A stretch of 64,000 nucleotides of DNA from Desulfoferula mesophila (GTDB taxonomy: Bacteria; Desulfobacterota; Desulfarculia; Desulfarculales; Desulfarculaceae). Of the stretch, positions 34,260 to 43,344 are shown in pieces. Each line of letters starts with the position of its first letter. Position 1 is the stretch's first letter. The notes below the pieces were generated by a model. The model ran no database searches, was not told the origin of the DNA, and saw only the letters and a program-made list of their open reading frames with translations. The stretch is taken from assembly GCF_037076455.1 (NCBI RefSeq), contig NZ_AP028679.1:3487501-3551500 (forward strand). Direction: 5' to 3'. The translations under genes were made by a program, and so were the position numbers.

Positions 34260-35144
34260 ATGAACCTGCGTTTCACCCCGGCGGCGCGGGGGCTCCTGGA
34301 AGGAGCCTGCGACATCCACATCCACTCCGCGCCGGACGTTTATCCGCGCATCATGAACGACGTGGAATTGGCCCAGTGCGCCCAGGAAGTGGGCATGCGG
34401 GCCATCTTGATCAAGAACCATTGGACCGAGACCGTGGGCCGGGCCCAGGTGGCCAGCGATGTCACCGGCTTTCCGGTGTTCGGCGGCATCGCCATGAACC
34501 TGTCGGTGGGCGGGGTCAACCCCCGGGCAGTGGACCCGGCGCTCAAGATGGGCGCCAAGACGGTGTGGATGCCCACCCTGCATTCGCGGGAGTTCGTGGC
34601 CAACAAAAGCCACGTCAAGAACCTGGCCGGGGAACTCGGCGCCGATCTCCAGAGCCTGTACCTGCTCAAGGATGACGGCTCTCTCCTGGACGAATGCTAC
34701 GCCGTCTTCGATCAGATCATCGCCCATGATTCCTCCCTGGCCACCGGCCACATAAGCAAGCCGGAGGCCAAGGTGCTGGTGGCCGAGGCAGCCAAGCGCG
34801 GGGTCAAGAAGATCGTGGTCACCCATCCCATGGCCAGCTTCGTGAACTACAGCGTCGAGGAAATGAAGGAGCTGTTGGACCTGGGCGCCACCTGGCTGGA
34901 GCACGTGTTCAACGACACCACCCGCCAGGTGGGTCATCCCATCACGCGCGAATCCATGTTCGAGGGCATGAAGGCCGTCGGCGCGGACCACTGCATCATG
35001 AGCACCGACAGCGGCCAATGGCTCAACCCCATACCCGCCCAGCAGATGGGCATCTACATCACCGACGTTTTGAACTACGGCTTCAGCGAGGCCGAGGTCA
35101 GAAAAATGGTCCAAGACAATCCGGCGGCCATGCTGGGCCTCTAA
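34260..35144 (+). CDS. DUF6282 family protein (amidohydrolase-like)
   Basis: 294 residues. Metal-hydrolase style motifs include CDIHIHSAPDVYPR (HxH near the N-terminus), ILIKNHWTETVGRA, KIVVTHPMASF and HCIMSTDSGQW, the His/Asp pattern of amidohydrolase-like TIM barrels. The family is named DUF6282; its substrate is unknown. AAAGG precedes ATG 34260 inside the previous gene's end. It is co-transcribed with the LarA-like gene, so the two probably act on the same hydroxy- or keto-acid type substrate. Confidence 0.82.
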   Translation: MNLRFTPAARGLLEGACDIHIHSAPDVYPRIMNDVELAQCAQEVGMRAILIKNHWTETVGRAQVASDVTGFPVFGGIAMNLSVGGVNPRAVDPALKMGAKTVWMPTLHSREFVANKSHVKNLAGELGADLQSLYLLKDDGSLLDECYAVFDQIIAHDSSLATGHISKPEAKVLVAEAAKRGVKKIVVTHPMASFVNYSVEEMKELLDLGATWLEHVFNDTTRQVGHPITRESMFEGMKAVGADHCIMSTDSGQWLNPIPAQQMGIYITDVLNYGFSEAEVRKMVQDNPAAMLGL

Positions 35145-35158
35145 TAGGAATGCAGCGC

Positions 35159-35199
35159 ATGAGTAAAAAAGTGGGTTTCATCGGCCTGGGGCAGATGGG
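35159..35199 (+). pseudogene. Beta-hydroxyacid dehydrogenase (HIBADH-like), 5' stub
   Basis: ATG 35159 after TAGGA opens MSKKVGFIGLGQMG, the N-terminal Rossmann strand-turn of 3-hydroxyisobutyrate/tartronate-semialdehyde dehydrogenases. The gene is cut by IS21 copy 4 at 35200. The remainder is not found right of the IS. Confidence 0.8.
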
Positions 35200-35301
35200 T
35201 GTGAATGGCGGAGTAAGTGCGGGACAGTTGGCGGTCTAAAACCGTGACACTTGTTTTAGAGATATAGTCCTGTTGTTCATGCTGTCAATCATGATCTTGC
35301 C

Positions 35302-36078
35302 TTAGTTGGTTTTGGGCTTTGCCTGGGATCGTCTTTTGGCTTGGCGGAGCCGGTAGCTTTCTCCATTGGCCTCGATGATGTGGCACCTATGGGTCAGTCT
35401 GTCCAGCAGTGCACCGGTGAGTCTTTCGGAGCCGAAGACCTCCGTCCATTGCTGGAAAGGGAGATTGGTGGTGATCATGAGGCTTTGTTGTTCATATGCC
35501 CTACCCACCACCTCGAATAGCATTTGAGCGCCTATCTTGGAGAAGGGCACATAGCCCAGTTCATCGATGACCAGCAGGTGTAGGCGCTGGAGCTGTTTCT
35601 GCAGGCGTTGCAGACGTCTTTCCTCGCGGCATTCCATGAGCTCTGTGACCAGGGCGGTGGCGCTGTAGAATTTCACCTTGCTTCCCTGGGCGCAGGCCGC
35701 AAAGGCCATGGCGCTGGCCAGGTGGGTCTTGCCGGTGCCGGAGTTTCCGATCAGGAGCACGTTTTCCTTTTTGGCGATGTACTCGCCCCTCATCAGCTCC
35801 CTGACCAGCTGCTGATTGATGGAGGGCTGTGCCTTGAAATCAAAGGTGTCCATGGTCTTGATCACCGGAAAGGCGGCTTGCTTGATGCGCCTTTCGGCTG
35901 CCCGCTTCTCGCGGTCCAGAAGCTCCCGCTCGGTCAGGCGCAGCAGGTAGGTCATGTAATCGGAGCGGTCTTGGCTGCAGACCTTGGCCATGGCCGCGTA
36001 TTCCCGGAGAATGGTGGGCAGCTTCAGCTTTTTGAGGTGGTACTCCAAGAGCACGGTGGGTTTGTCCTGGTCCTTCAT
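35302..36078 (-). CDS. istB: IS21 helper ATPase IstB
   Basis: 258-residue AAA+ ATPase, same translation as the other copies, Walker A and B intact; starts within the istA stop. Confidence 0.97.
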   Translation of the reverse strand: MKDQDKPTVLLEYHLKKLKLPTILREYAAMAKVCSQDRSDYMTYLLRLTERELLDREKRAAERRIKQAAFPVIKTMDTFDFKAQPSINQQLVRELMRGEYIAKKENVLLIGNSGTGKTHLASAMAFAACAQGSKVKFYSATALVTELMECREERRLQRLQKQLQRLHLLVIDELGYVPFSKIGAQMLFEVVGRAYEQQSLMITTNLPFQQWTEVFGSERLTGALLDRLTHRCHIIEANGESYRLRQAKRRSQAKPKTN

Positions 36079-37637
36079 GACAGCGCCCCTCCCTGCGCGA
36101 GGAGGGAGTCATAGACTGTGATATCGGGCCCGGCCACGCTCACTCGGCCCAGGTGCTCACGACCGTCCAGCAGGAAGGTGGCCGCGGGCCCTGATGATGG
36201 CGGCTCCAGCAGGTGGACAATGGCCTCCGGGGCATAGGCTCCCGCGTACAATGCCTGCTCCACCGCCCGCTTCAGTCTGGCCATGGAGTGGTCCTCCAGC
36301 AAACGTAGGACCTTTATGTATTTACGGGTGCCCTGGCCAGGCATGTCTTCCCCGGCCACCAGCCGCCGCCTCAAGACCTCAAAGCACTCAGACAGATCTA
36401 GGTCAGCCAGGGGGCGGGCGTGGTCCAGGGAGCCAGGCTTGCGCTCCAGCAAGGGCAGATAATGCCGGTAGTCGAAAAACACCCCTTCCTTGCCCCAGGA
36501 TCGGGAGTGGCGGGCCACCACCACGTCATGGTGGCAGAGCACCACCCGATCCACATAGCCCTTGGCCACAATTTCATGGTGGGCACAAGCCACCGGCACC
36601 GAGTAGTCATTGTCGTCGAAGCGGACCAGGGACAATGAATTGGCCCGGGTAGGCTGTTTGCGGCAGGCATCGAAGCGGGAGGGAGGCAGGGGGACAAAGG
36701 CTGTCTGGTCTTCCTGCAAAACCTCGGCCTTGCTACCGCCCTTGCCACGCAAACGGCGCTTCATGTCGTCGCGGCACTGCCTTAAAAGCATGGCATTGAG
36801 CTCGGCCAGGTCCTTCACCTGGGGCACTGGCACCAAAAAATTCTGCCGGGCGTACTTGACCACCCCTTCCACCACGCCCTTCTCGTTTGGACGCCGCACC
36901 CGACAAAAATGCTCCCGAAAAAGGTAATGGCTCTGCAGCTTGAGAAAACCATCGGTCAGCTTGCGCTCATGAGGCCCTATGATCTTGGAAACCAGGACCT
37001 TGCTATTGTCGTAACTGATCCGGTGGGGCACCCCACCGAAAAACTCGAACGCCCTGGCATGCCCTTCCCAGTAGCTCTCGCTGCACTCCTTGTCGAAGGC
37101 CGCCACGAAAAAGGCATCGGAGTACGGCAAGGCCATGATAAAAAGCGCTATCTTGCGAAGCTCCCCGGAAACCTTGGCCAGGGCATAGCCAAAGTCCACC
37201 TGCGCCTCGCCGGGACGATGGACCAGGGGCATGTACACCTCCTGGCTCACGCGCTTGATTGCGCGCACCGCCTCCTTTACCTGGGTGTACTTGCCCTGAT
37301 AACCCGCCTCCTTGATGCGGTGATATATGCGCGTGGCCGTGTGCCTTTGCTTCTTGGGAACCTTTTTGTCCTCTTTTATGATCCGGGCGATCAACTCAAG
37401 GTAGGGGCCAAGCTTGGGCTTGGCTCGGGGGGTGCTGAGCCGGTATCCGGGAGGCTCGGGAAAATTCTGAATCTTTTGCAGGGTATCCCAATGGATGCCC
37501 TCTCTACGCATTAACTCGCGCTTGCTCGCCTGGCCATCGCGCAACTCAAGTCTGATCCGGGCCCATTGATCCATGTCCGTGTACACCCCTTCCGCTCCTC
37601 CAGAGAGTCCTGGCCTGGAAGCCACCATGGCCTCCAT
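36075..37637 (-). CDS. istA: IS21 transposase IstA
   Basis: 520-residue DDE transposase, same translation as copies 2 and 3. ATG 37635-37637 lies 89 bp inside the element end. Confidence 0.97.
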   Translation of the reverse strand: MEAMVASRPGLSGGAEGVYTDMDQWARIRLELRDGQASKRELMRREGIHWDTLQKIQNFPEPPGYRLSTPRAKPKLGPYLELIARIIKEDKKVPKKQRHTATRIYHRIKEAGYQGKYTQVKEAVRAIKRVSQEVYMPLVHRPGEAQVDFGYALAKVSGELRKIALFIMALPYSDAFFVAAFDKECSESYWEGHARAFEFFGGVPHRISYDNSKVLVSKIIGPHERKLTDGFLKLQSHYLFREHFCRVRRPNEKGVVEGVVKYARQNFLVPVPQVKDLAELNAMLLRQCRDDMKRRLRGKGGSKAEVLQEDQTAFVPLPPSRFDACRKQPTRANSLSLVRFDDNDYSVPVACAHHEIVAKGYVDRVVLCHHDVVVARHSRSWGKEGVFFDYRHYLPLLERKPGSLDHARPLADLDLSECFEVLRRRLVAGEDMPGQGTRKYIKVLRLLEDHSMARLKRAVEQALYAGAYAPEAIVHLLEPPSSGPAATFLLDGREHLGRVSVAGPDITVYDSLLAQGGALS

Positions 37638-37670
37638 CGCACCAAAACACCTGAAGAAAACTGAATCAAT

Positions 37671-39170
37671 GTGTCACGGTTTTCAACCGCCACTAAAATC
37701 GTCTCGCTTTTGGACCGCCATTTACACCCGGCGGTGATCCAAGGAGAAGACACCATTACCTATGCCCAGCTCGATCGGCGCGCCGGCCACCTGGCCGCCG
37801 GCCTGGCCGGGCTGGGCCTGGCCGCAGGGGACCGCGTCGCCCTGTGCGCGCCCAACTCGGTGGAATGGCTCTACGTCTATTTCGCGGCGTTGAAGCTGGG
37901 GGCGACGGCGGTGACCCTTTCCAACCAGCTCTCGGCCCAGGAGCTGTCCCTGCTGGCCGGGCACGCCCGCCCCAAGGCGGTCTACGCCGACCCGGCCCAC
38001 TACCCCGTCCTGGAGGCCCTGCGCGAAACGGCGGGCATAAGCTGGATCATCGGGGCGGGGGGCGACCACGAGCCCGCCGCGCTCATGCCCGCGGCCTCCG
38101 AGCCCCTGGGCGCGGTGGAGCGCGAACGCGACCACACGGCCTGCGTGCTCTACACCGGCGGCACCACCGGCACCCCCAAGGGGGTGATGCTCAGTCACGA
38201 AAACATAAACACCGCCATCCACAACGTGGTGCGCATGGAAGGCTCCAACGAAAACGACCGGGTGCTGTGTTTTTTGCCCTTCAACCACGTCTTCGGCCAG
38301 ATGCACATCATGAACGCCACCGTGCTCTCGGCCGGCTGCCTGGTGCTCTTGCCCGGCTACAACCAGGACGAGGCCCTGGAGGCCGTGGCCCGGCACGGGG
38401 TCACCAAGCTCTACGCGGTTCCCACGGTCTACGTGCGCCTGTTGCAGCTTAGCGACCTCAAGGCCCGGCTGGGCAAGGTGCGCTATTGTTTCAGCGCCGC
38501 GGCCAGCCTGGCCCGGGAACACGTGCTGCGCTGGCGCGAGGCCACCGGCCTGGCCATCCACGAGGCCTACGGCATGACCGAGACCGCCTCCATGGTGACC
38601 TTCAACCACCACCGCCGGCACCTGGTGGGCTCGGTGGGCGAGCCGGTGGGCACCACCGAGGTGAGCATCCGCGACGCCGGCGGCCTGGCCCTGCCCACCG
38701 GCCAGAGCGGCGAGATATGCATCCGGGGCCGCAACGTGATGCAGGGCTACTTGGACAACCCTTCCGACACCCGTGACTTGTTTTACGGCGACTGGCTGCG
38801 CTCGGGGGACGTGGGCTACCTGGACCAGGACGGCTACCTGTTCATCGTGGATCGCCTCAAGGAGATGATCATCACCGGCGGGGAAAACGTTTATCCCCGC
38901 GAGGTAGAGGAGGTCATTTTCCAGTGGCGCCAGATAGCCGAGTGCTCGGTTATCGGGCTGCCCGATCCGGAATACGGCGAGCGGGTGGTGGCGGTGTGCG
39001 TGCCCACGCCGGGCGAGAGCATCGACGCCCTGGAGCTGCGGGCCTTTTTGAAAACCAAGCTCAGCGGCTACAAGGTGCCCAAGGAGTTCGTCATCAAAAA
39101 CGACCTGCCCAAGAGCCCGGCCGGCAAAATGCTCAAGCGGGAGATCAAAAAGGACCTCATAGAGGGCTGA
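37671..39170 (+). CDS. Acyl-CoA/AMP-dependent ligase, native start replaced by IS21 end
   Basis: ANL-superfamily adenylating enzyme: P-loop LYTGGTTGTPKG, A5 YGMTE, A7 LRSGDVGYLD, RLKEMIITGGENVYPREVE and the A10 lysine region PKSPAGKMLKREI. The chromosomal frame begins at the IS boundary (HPAVIQGEDTITYAQLDRRA), so about 20-30 native N-terminal residues are gone. The frame continues back into the IS terminal repeat to a GTG at 37671, adding about 19 foreign residues; GTG 37734 is another possible start. Catalytic motifs are intact, so a hybrid could be active if expressed. It converges with the cyclase fusion gene. Confidence 0.85.
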   Translation: MSRFSTATKIVSLLDRHLHPAVIQGEDTITYAQLDRRAGHLAAGLAGLGLAAGDRVALCAPNSVEWLYVYFAALKLGATAVTLSNQLSAQELSLLAGHARPKAVYADPAHYPVLEALRETAGISWIIGAGGDHEPAALMPAASEPLGAVERERDHTACVLYTGGTTGTPKGVMLSHENINTAIHNVVRMEGSNENDRVLCFLPFNHVFGQMHIMNATVLSAGCLVLLPGYNQDEALEAVARHGVTKLYAVPTVYVRLLQLSDLKARLGKVRYCFSAAASLAREHVLRWREATGLAIHEAYGMTETASMVTFNHHRRHLVGSVGEPVGTTEVSIRDAGGLALPTGQSGEICIRGRNVMQGYLDNPSDTRDLFYGDWLRSGDVGYLDQDGYLFIVDRLKEMIITGGENVYPREVEEVIFQWRQIAECSVIGLPDPEYGERVVAVCVPTPGESIDALELRAFLKTKLSGYKVPKEFVIKNDLPKSPAGKMLKREIKKDLIEG

Positions 39171-39237
39171 ACTCTCGGCGCGGTCCAGCCGCGGTCTGGG
39201 GGATCGGCCGGTAGGTATCGGGCCCTTTCTCAGCCCT

Positions 39238-40461
39238 TCACTTGCTCAGCCAGTTGTCCAGCGAGCAGATATCTTCGCGCAACGCATAGCGCACCAGCTC
39301 CACCATGTTGGCCAGGTTCAGCTTGTCCATCAGGTTGTGCCGGTAGGCCTTCACGGTCTTGGCCCCCAGGCCCAGCCTCTGGGCGATATCCTCCACGCCC
39401 ACGCCCTCGGCCAATAGTTGCAGGATTTCGCGCTCGCGGGGGCTCAGGCTGCTGGCCGGGGGGCCGGCCGGCGCGCCTTCGATGCGCCCCACAAAGCCCT
39501 TCACCACCAGGTCGGTGATTTCGGGGGCGAGGTAGGTGAGCCCCTGGCCCACCAAACGAATCACGGACAGCATTTCCCGGGCGGTGCAGGTTTTTATCAG
39601 GTAGCCGTGGGCCCCGGCCTCCAAGACCCCCGCCACGAAGCGCGGGTCGCTGTGCATGGAAAGCACCAACACCCGGCTGGAGCCTCCGGCCTGCACGATC
39701 TGGCGGGTGGCCTCGATGCCGTTCAGGTCGGGCATGGAGATGTCCATGAGCACCACGTCCGGCTGATGCAACCGGGTCATCAGCACCGCCTGGCGGCCGT
39801 CGGAGGCCTCGGCCACCACCTCCAGGTCCGGTTCGTCTTCGACCAGGCTTCTGACACCGCTGCGAAACACCTGGTGATCGTCCACCAGCAATACGCGCGT
39901 GGGGCGGCCGCCGGGTACCTGCCCCCTGACTTCGTCCCCGCCGGGCGTCTCATCGGTGAACACCCGGAACACCCGGACCGGCTCGGCGATGTTTTTCACC
40001 CGGTGCAGGCCATGGTCCTCGAAACTCAGATTGAGCTTGTTCTTCACCTGCTCGCAAATGCTGGCCGACACGCACACCCCGCCGGGGTCGGCCAGGCCCT
40101 CGATGCGGGCCGCCAGGTTAACCCCGTCGCCATATAGGGTCCCCTGTTCGGCCACCACGTCGCCCAGGTTCACTCCAATGCGAAACTCCATGCGCCGCCG
40201 GCGGCTCAGCTTCTGGTTCTCGATCTCCAGCCGCTGTTGGATGGCCACGGCGCAACACACGGCATTGACCGCGCTGGCAAACTCGACCAAGAGGTTGTCG
40301 CCGGGCGCATCGACTACCCTTCCCTGCTGCTGCCCGACGAGTTGGGTGATTATGCGGCGGTAGGCGGTGAGGGTGGCTATGGTGGCGGCTTCGTCGTCGG
40401 CCATCAGGCGGCTGAAGCCCTTGACGTCGGCGGAAAGTATGGCGGCCAGTTTGCGGGGCAT
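39238..40461 (-). CDS. Class III nucleotide cyclase-receiver-LuxR HTH fusion protein
   Basis: 407 residues with three domains. Residues 1-170 are a class III cyclase: metal Asp12 (SADVKGF) and Asp55 (GDNLLVEF), and transition-state Asn115/Arg119 in GDGVNLAARIE. Residues about 188-305 are a receiver: VLLVDDHQVFR, phospho-acceptor Asp240 in VVLMDISMPD, Lys290. Residues 335-400 are a LuxR-type HTH (SLSPREREILQLLAEG, then DIAQRLGLGAKTVKAYRHNL). The receiver-HTH half is a NarL/FixJ response regulator. Joined in one frame, the protein would link phosphorylation, cyclic nucleotide synthesis and DNA binding. No kinase gene is adjacent. Confidence 0.92.
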   Translation of the reverse strand: MPRKLAAILSADVKGFSRLMADDEAATIATLTAYRRIITQLVGQQQGRVVDAPGDNLLVEFASAVNAVCCAVAIQQRLEIENQKLSRRRRMEFRIGVNLGDVVAEQGTLYGDGVNLAARIEGLADPGGVCVSASICEQVKNKLNLSFEDHGLHRVKNIAEPVRVFRVFTDETPGGDEVRGQVPGGRPTRVLLVDDHQVFRSGVRSLVEDEPDLEVVAEASDGRQAVLMTRLHQPDVVLMDISMPDLNGIEATRQIVQAGGSSRVLVLSMHSDPRFVAGVLEAGAHGYLIKTCTAREMLSVIRLVGQGLTYLAPEITDLVVKGFVGRIEGAPAGPPASSLSPREREILQLLAEGVGVEDIAQRLGLGAKTVKAYRHNLMDKLNLANMVELVRYALREDICSLDNWLSK

Positions 40462-40763
40462 GATCTTAGCGTCCCCTGGACACGGTAATCATATAAAACC
40501 CCGAGGCCGCGTTGGCCCATCAGGCGGGAAAATATGCTCAGGTGTCGGGCAGGCGGCAGCGGGATCACCAATCCCCCCACATACTAAAATAGCACGTAAC
40601 CTAGTCGGTTTTAAGGAAAAATCGTGCGACCCCCCGGATGGCCGCTTGGGCAGGCCATCCCCGTGCGCGCCACCGCGGTCATGCGGGAGCCACGGGGCGG
40701 TGGGCGCTTTGCGCCGGCGCAGCGCCCACTACCGCAAGGCTATCGGCGAGGGCTCTATGCGCT
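40462..40763. other. Non-coding stretch (302 bp)
   Basis: Upstream of the cyclase fusion gene and downstream of the GNAT gene. No gene or clear hairpin is seen; it must contain the fusion gene's promoter, but no confident -35/-10 pair is visible. Confidence 0.4.
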
Positions 40764-41237
40764 TCAGGCGGCCAATTCCAGGCAGCAGGCCGCGCTATAC
40801 CGGGGCGCATCGTTGGTGCGGGGGAAGCGCAGGCTTAATTTTCTGTACAGATTGAGGGCCCCGCTGTTGTCGTTGCGCACTTCCAAAACGACCCTTTTTA
40901 TGCCCCGCTGCCTCAGATAGTCCAGGGCCAAGCCGGTGAGGGCGCTACCCAACCCCTGCCTCTGATAGGCGGGCAGGATGAAGACGAGATACTCGGCCTC
41001 CCCGCGCCGCCGGTCCACTATGGCCGCCGCATGGCCCACCACGCGGTGCCCCTGGCGCAGGACAAAATTCCAACTCACCCCCATGATCGCCTCCACCCAG
41101 GTGTTGCGGGCGTAGTCGGCCACCGGGGGCATGCCCTGCACGCTACCTTTGGGCTCGAAGGCGTCGTACATCCTTTGCACCGCCCAACAGGCCTCCATGC
41201 CACAGGGATCAATCCGTAATCCAAAACCCAACCGCAT
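40764..41237 (-). CDS. GNAT-family N-acetyltransferase (157 aa)
   Basis: Acetyl-CoA binding motif A is FILPAYQRQGLGSALTGLAL (Q/RxxGxG/A), preceded by GHAAAIVDRRRGEAEYLVF and followed by VVLEVRNDNSGALNLYRKL (motif B). Size and order are those of small GNATs that acetylate amines or protein N-termini; the substrate is unknown. ATG 41237 has GGGAGGTG close upstream. It stands alone. Confidence 0.9.
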   Translation of the reverse strand: MRLGFGLRIDPCGMEACWAVQRMYDAFEPKGSVQGMPPVADYARNTWVEAIMGVSWNFVLRQGHRVVGHAAAIVDRRRGEAEYLVFILPAYQRQGLGSALTGLALDYLRQRGIKRVVLEVRNDNSGALNLYRKLSLRFPRTNDAPRYSAACCLELAA

Positions 41238-41652
41238 CGCGCACCTCCCATGGTCCTTGGTTCAAGCAACGGAACTGCTTGGCATTTCCGTTGTGAATCC
41301 AGGCTACCGCCGGCCTTGGGAAACTACATAGGAGCCTTGGCACGATGTGCCTCAGGAATCGGCCCGAGGATTGTCGGCCAATGGAGCATGGCAGCCTGGC
41401 CGACCGTCCGCCAGCCATATGCCGAGTGTCCGTCGGTCTTGCGCCGGCCCAAAAACTCGTGGGTTACTCTTTGCTTGGACTGACGGCCCGTATTAAATTA
41501 GAGGAATAGATGAGTGGATGAAGCCCGGGGGGTTGAGTCTGCCCCGCCAGTCCCCGCGGGTCACGGCGGGTTTGCATAATCCAGGGACGCGGCATCCGTC
41601 TTGGATGCTGCCGGGCTTGGGGCACCGGGAACCTTCATTAGGGGACAACGTC
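41238..41652. other. Non-coding stretch (415 bp)
   Basis: Divergent intergenic region between the GNAT and DUF389 genes. The DUF389 frame is open upstream to 41518, but AGGGGA before ATG 41653 favours the later start. No other feature is recognised. Confidence 0.4.
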
Positions 41653-43344
41653 ATGCAGTTGTTCTATGTCACGCGCGACCGCTTCAAGATCGTTCACGAG
41701 GATATCGCCAACGGCTCGGAACCGGCTCTAAGGTTTTATCTCATGGTGGCGGTCTCCACCTTGATCGCCAGTTTCGGGCTGATATCCGACAGCACCGCCG
41801 TGGTGATCGGCGCCATGCTGGTGGCCCCTCTGATGACCCCCATTTTCGGCATTGCCTTGGCCCTGGTCAGAGGCGAGACGGGCCTGCTGGGGCGCGCCTT
41901 GCGCGCCGAGATAATGGGGGTCTTGGCCGCCCTGGCCATGAGCTTTGTCCTGGGCTCGCTGATCGGCCATTATGAGCCCACCGGCGAAATGTTGGCCCGC
42001 ACCCGGCCCAATCTTTTTGACTTGCTGGTGGCGGTTCTGGCCGGTTTCGCGGGCACCTACGCCCTGATCGACGAGAAGATAAGCCCCGCCCTGCCCGGCG
42101 TGGCCATCGCCACCGCCATCGTGCCTCCCCTGGCCAACTCCGGGCTCTGCCTGGCCCTGGGGGAGGTGGAGGGCGGTATCGGTTCTTTCCTCCTTTTTTT
42201 CGCCAACTTCCTGTCCATCCTCCTGGTGGCCTCCGCTACCTTCATTCTCAGCGGCATGGCCAAGCATTACGGCGCCAAGATAGAGGGGAAATCCTTTGTC
42301 CGCCGTTTGGGCCTGCCGGTCATAGCCTTTGTGGCCACAGCCGCCTTCATGTCCCATTCCCTGTACGTCATCTACGAGGAACGCCGAATCGACCGGACCA
42401 TCTACCAAACCATGATTGGCGCCTTGGCCGACATCCCCTCGACCTACCTGGGGTCCGTCTACCACGACAAGGAGGGCGACAAGATTCAGGTCTTGGCCGG
42501 AGTGCATACACCCAAATTCTTCACCCCGAGTCAGGTGTTGCGCGTCCAGGAAAAACTCAGCGCCAGCCTGGAAATGCCCGTCGAGTTGCTGGTGCACTGC
42601 GTGGTCAGCAGCAACGTTTCCGCGCACGGCTCGATCAACAGCGTCATGAGCAGGAACCTGGACGGTAGTTTCGTAAGGGCCAGCAACAATCCAGCCCTGG
42701 CTGAAATAGCCATCTCCGAGCAGGTGTTGCGCGAATACTTTGCCGATGACATGGCCACCAACCTGTTTTGGGTTGATCTGGTGAACCTGACCAATCGCAA
42801 GATCATGGTGGCCCAGGTGGTGAGTATGCGGGACATCTTGCCCAGCGAAATTACCCTGTTACAAGATCGAATCCGCCAAAAGGCCAAGAAAGACAACTTG
42901 TATCTGGTAATCAGCCGGGTGGGGAAGCAGCTCCAGACCGAAATTGGCCCCATGCGCTACGGCTGGATTCCGGGAAACAAAGCGACCCCCGCTATCCGCC
43001 AAAAGATCGACGAGATACGGGAAGAGTTGACCAAGGCCTTTGCCGAGCGGCATGGCTTCGATCTGGTGGAATTCAACGCCACCAGCCTTGACGACAAGCT
43101 TTACCTACTGCTGGAAATACGCGGGCCGAAACTTTTCCCGCAAAGCGATATCGACGAGTTGCAGACCAGCCTCACCCGGAAGTACTCCATGCCGGTGGTT
43201 GTTTACGCCTGGAGCCGCGTGGAGGTGGTGCGGGGGCCCCACGGTGAAGAATCGGTCAACAAGATGCGGCGGTATTTCATTATGCGCCAAAAGGAAAACC
43301 TGCCCAAGGAACTGCCGGCGCTGCTGGGCTCCGGCGGCCGCTGA
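41653..43344 (+). CDS. DUF389 / TIGR00341 membrane protein
   Basis: 563 residues. The hydrophobic half (about 20-260) contains the family signatures STLIASFGLISDSTAVVIGA, MLVAPLMTPIFGIALALVRG and PGVAIATAIVPPLANSGL, with 6-7 membrane segments. The C-terminal half is soluble and repeats an alpha/beta pattern (LSASLEMPVELLVHCVV; LTRKYSMPVVVYAWSRV). Function unknown; family members are often stress- or transport-associated. ATG 41653 with AGGGGA is chosen over an upstream in-frame start that lacks a ribosome-binding site. Confidence 0.88.
   Translation: MQLFYVTRDRFKIVHEDIANGSEPALRFYLMVAVSTLIASFGLISDSTAVVIGAMLVAPLMTPIFGIALALVRGETGLLGRALRAEIMGVLAALAMSFVLGSLIGHYEPTGEMLARTRPNLFDLLVAVLAGFAGTYALIDEKISPALPGVAIATAIVPPLANSGLCLALGEVEGGIGSFLLFFANFLSILLVASATFILSGMAKHYGAKIEGKSFVRRLGLPVIAFVATAAFMSHSLYVIYEERRIDRTIYQTMIGALADIPSTYLGSVYHDKEGDKIQVLAGVHTPKFFTPSQVLRVQEKLSASLEMPVELLVHCVVSSNVSAHGSINSVMSRNLDGSFVRASNNPALAEIAISEQVLREYFADDMATNLFWVDLVNLTNRKIMVAQVVSMRDILPSEITLLQDRIRQKAKKDNLYLVISRVGKQLQTEIGPMRYGWIPGNKATPAIRQKIDEIREELTKAFAERHGFDLVEFNATSLDDKLYLLLEIRGPKLFPQSDIDELQTSLTRKYSMPVVVYAWSRVEVVRGPHGEESVNKMRRYFIMRQKENLPKELPALLGSGGR

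Larger units (their letters stand above)
35200..37726 (-). mobile_element. IS21-family element, copy 4 (complete, 2527 bp)
   Basis: TGTGAATGGCGG begins at 35200 and CCGCCATTTACA ends at 37726; same orientation as copy 2. The left flank is a dehydrogenase gene cut after 14 codons and the right flank an acyl-CoA ligase cut near codon 20-30, with no target duplication. The insertion is therefore associated with loss of the DNA between two genes. Confidence 0.97.
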
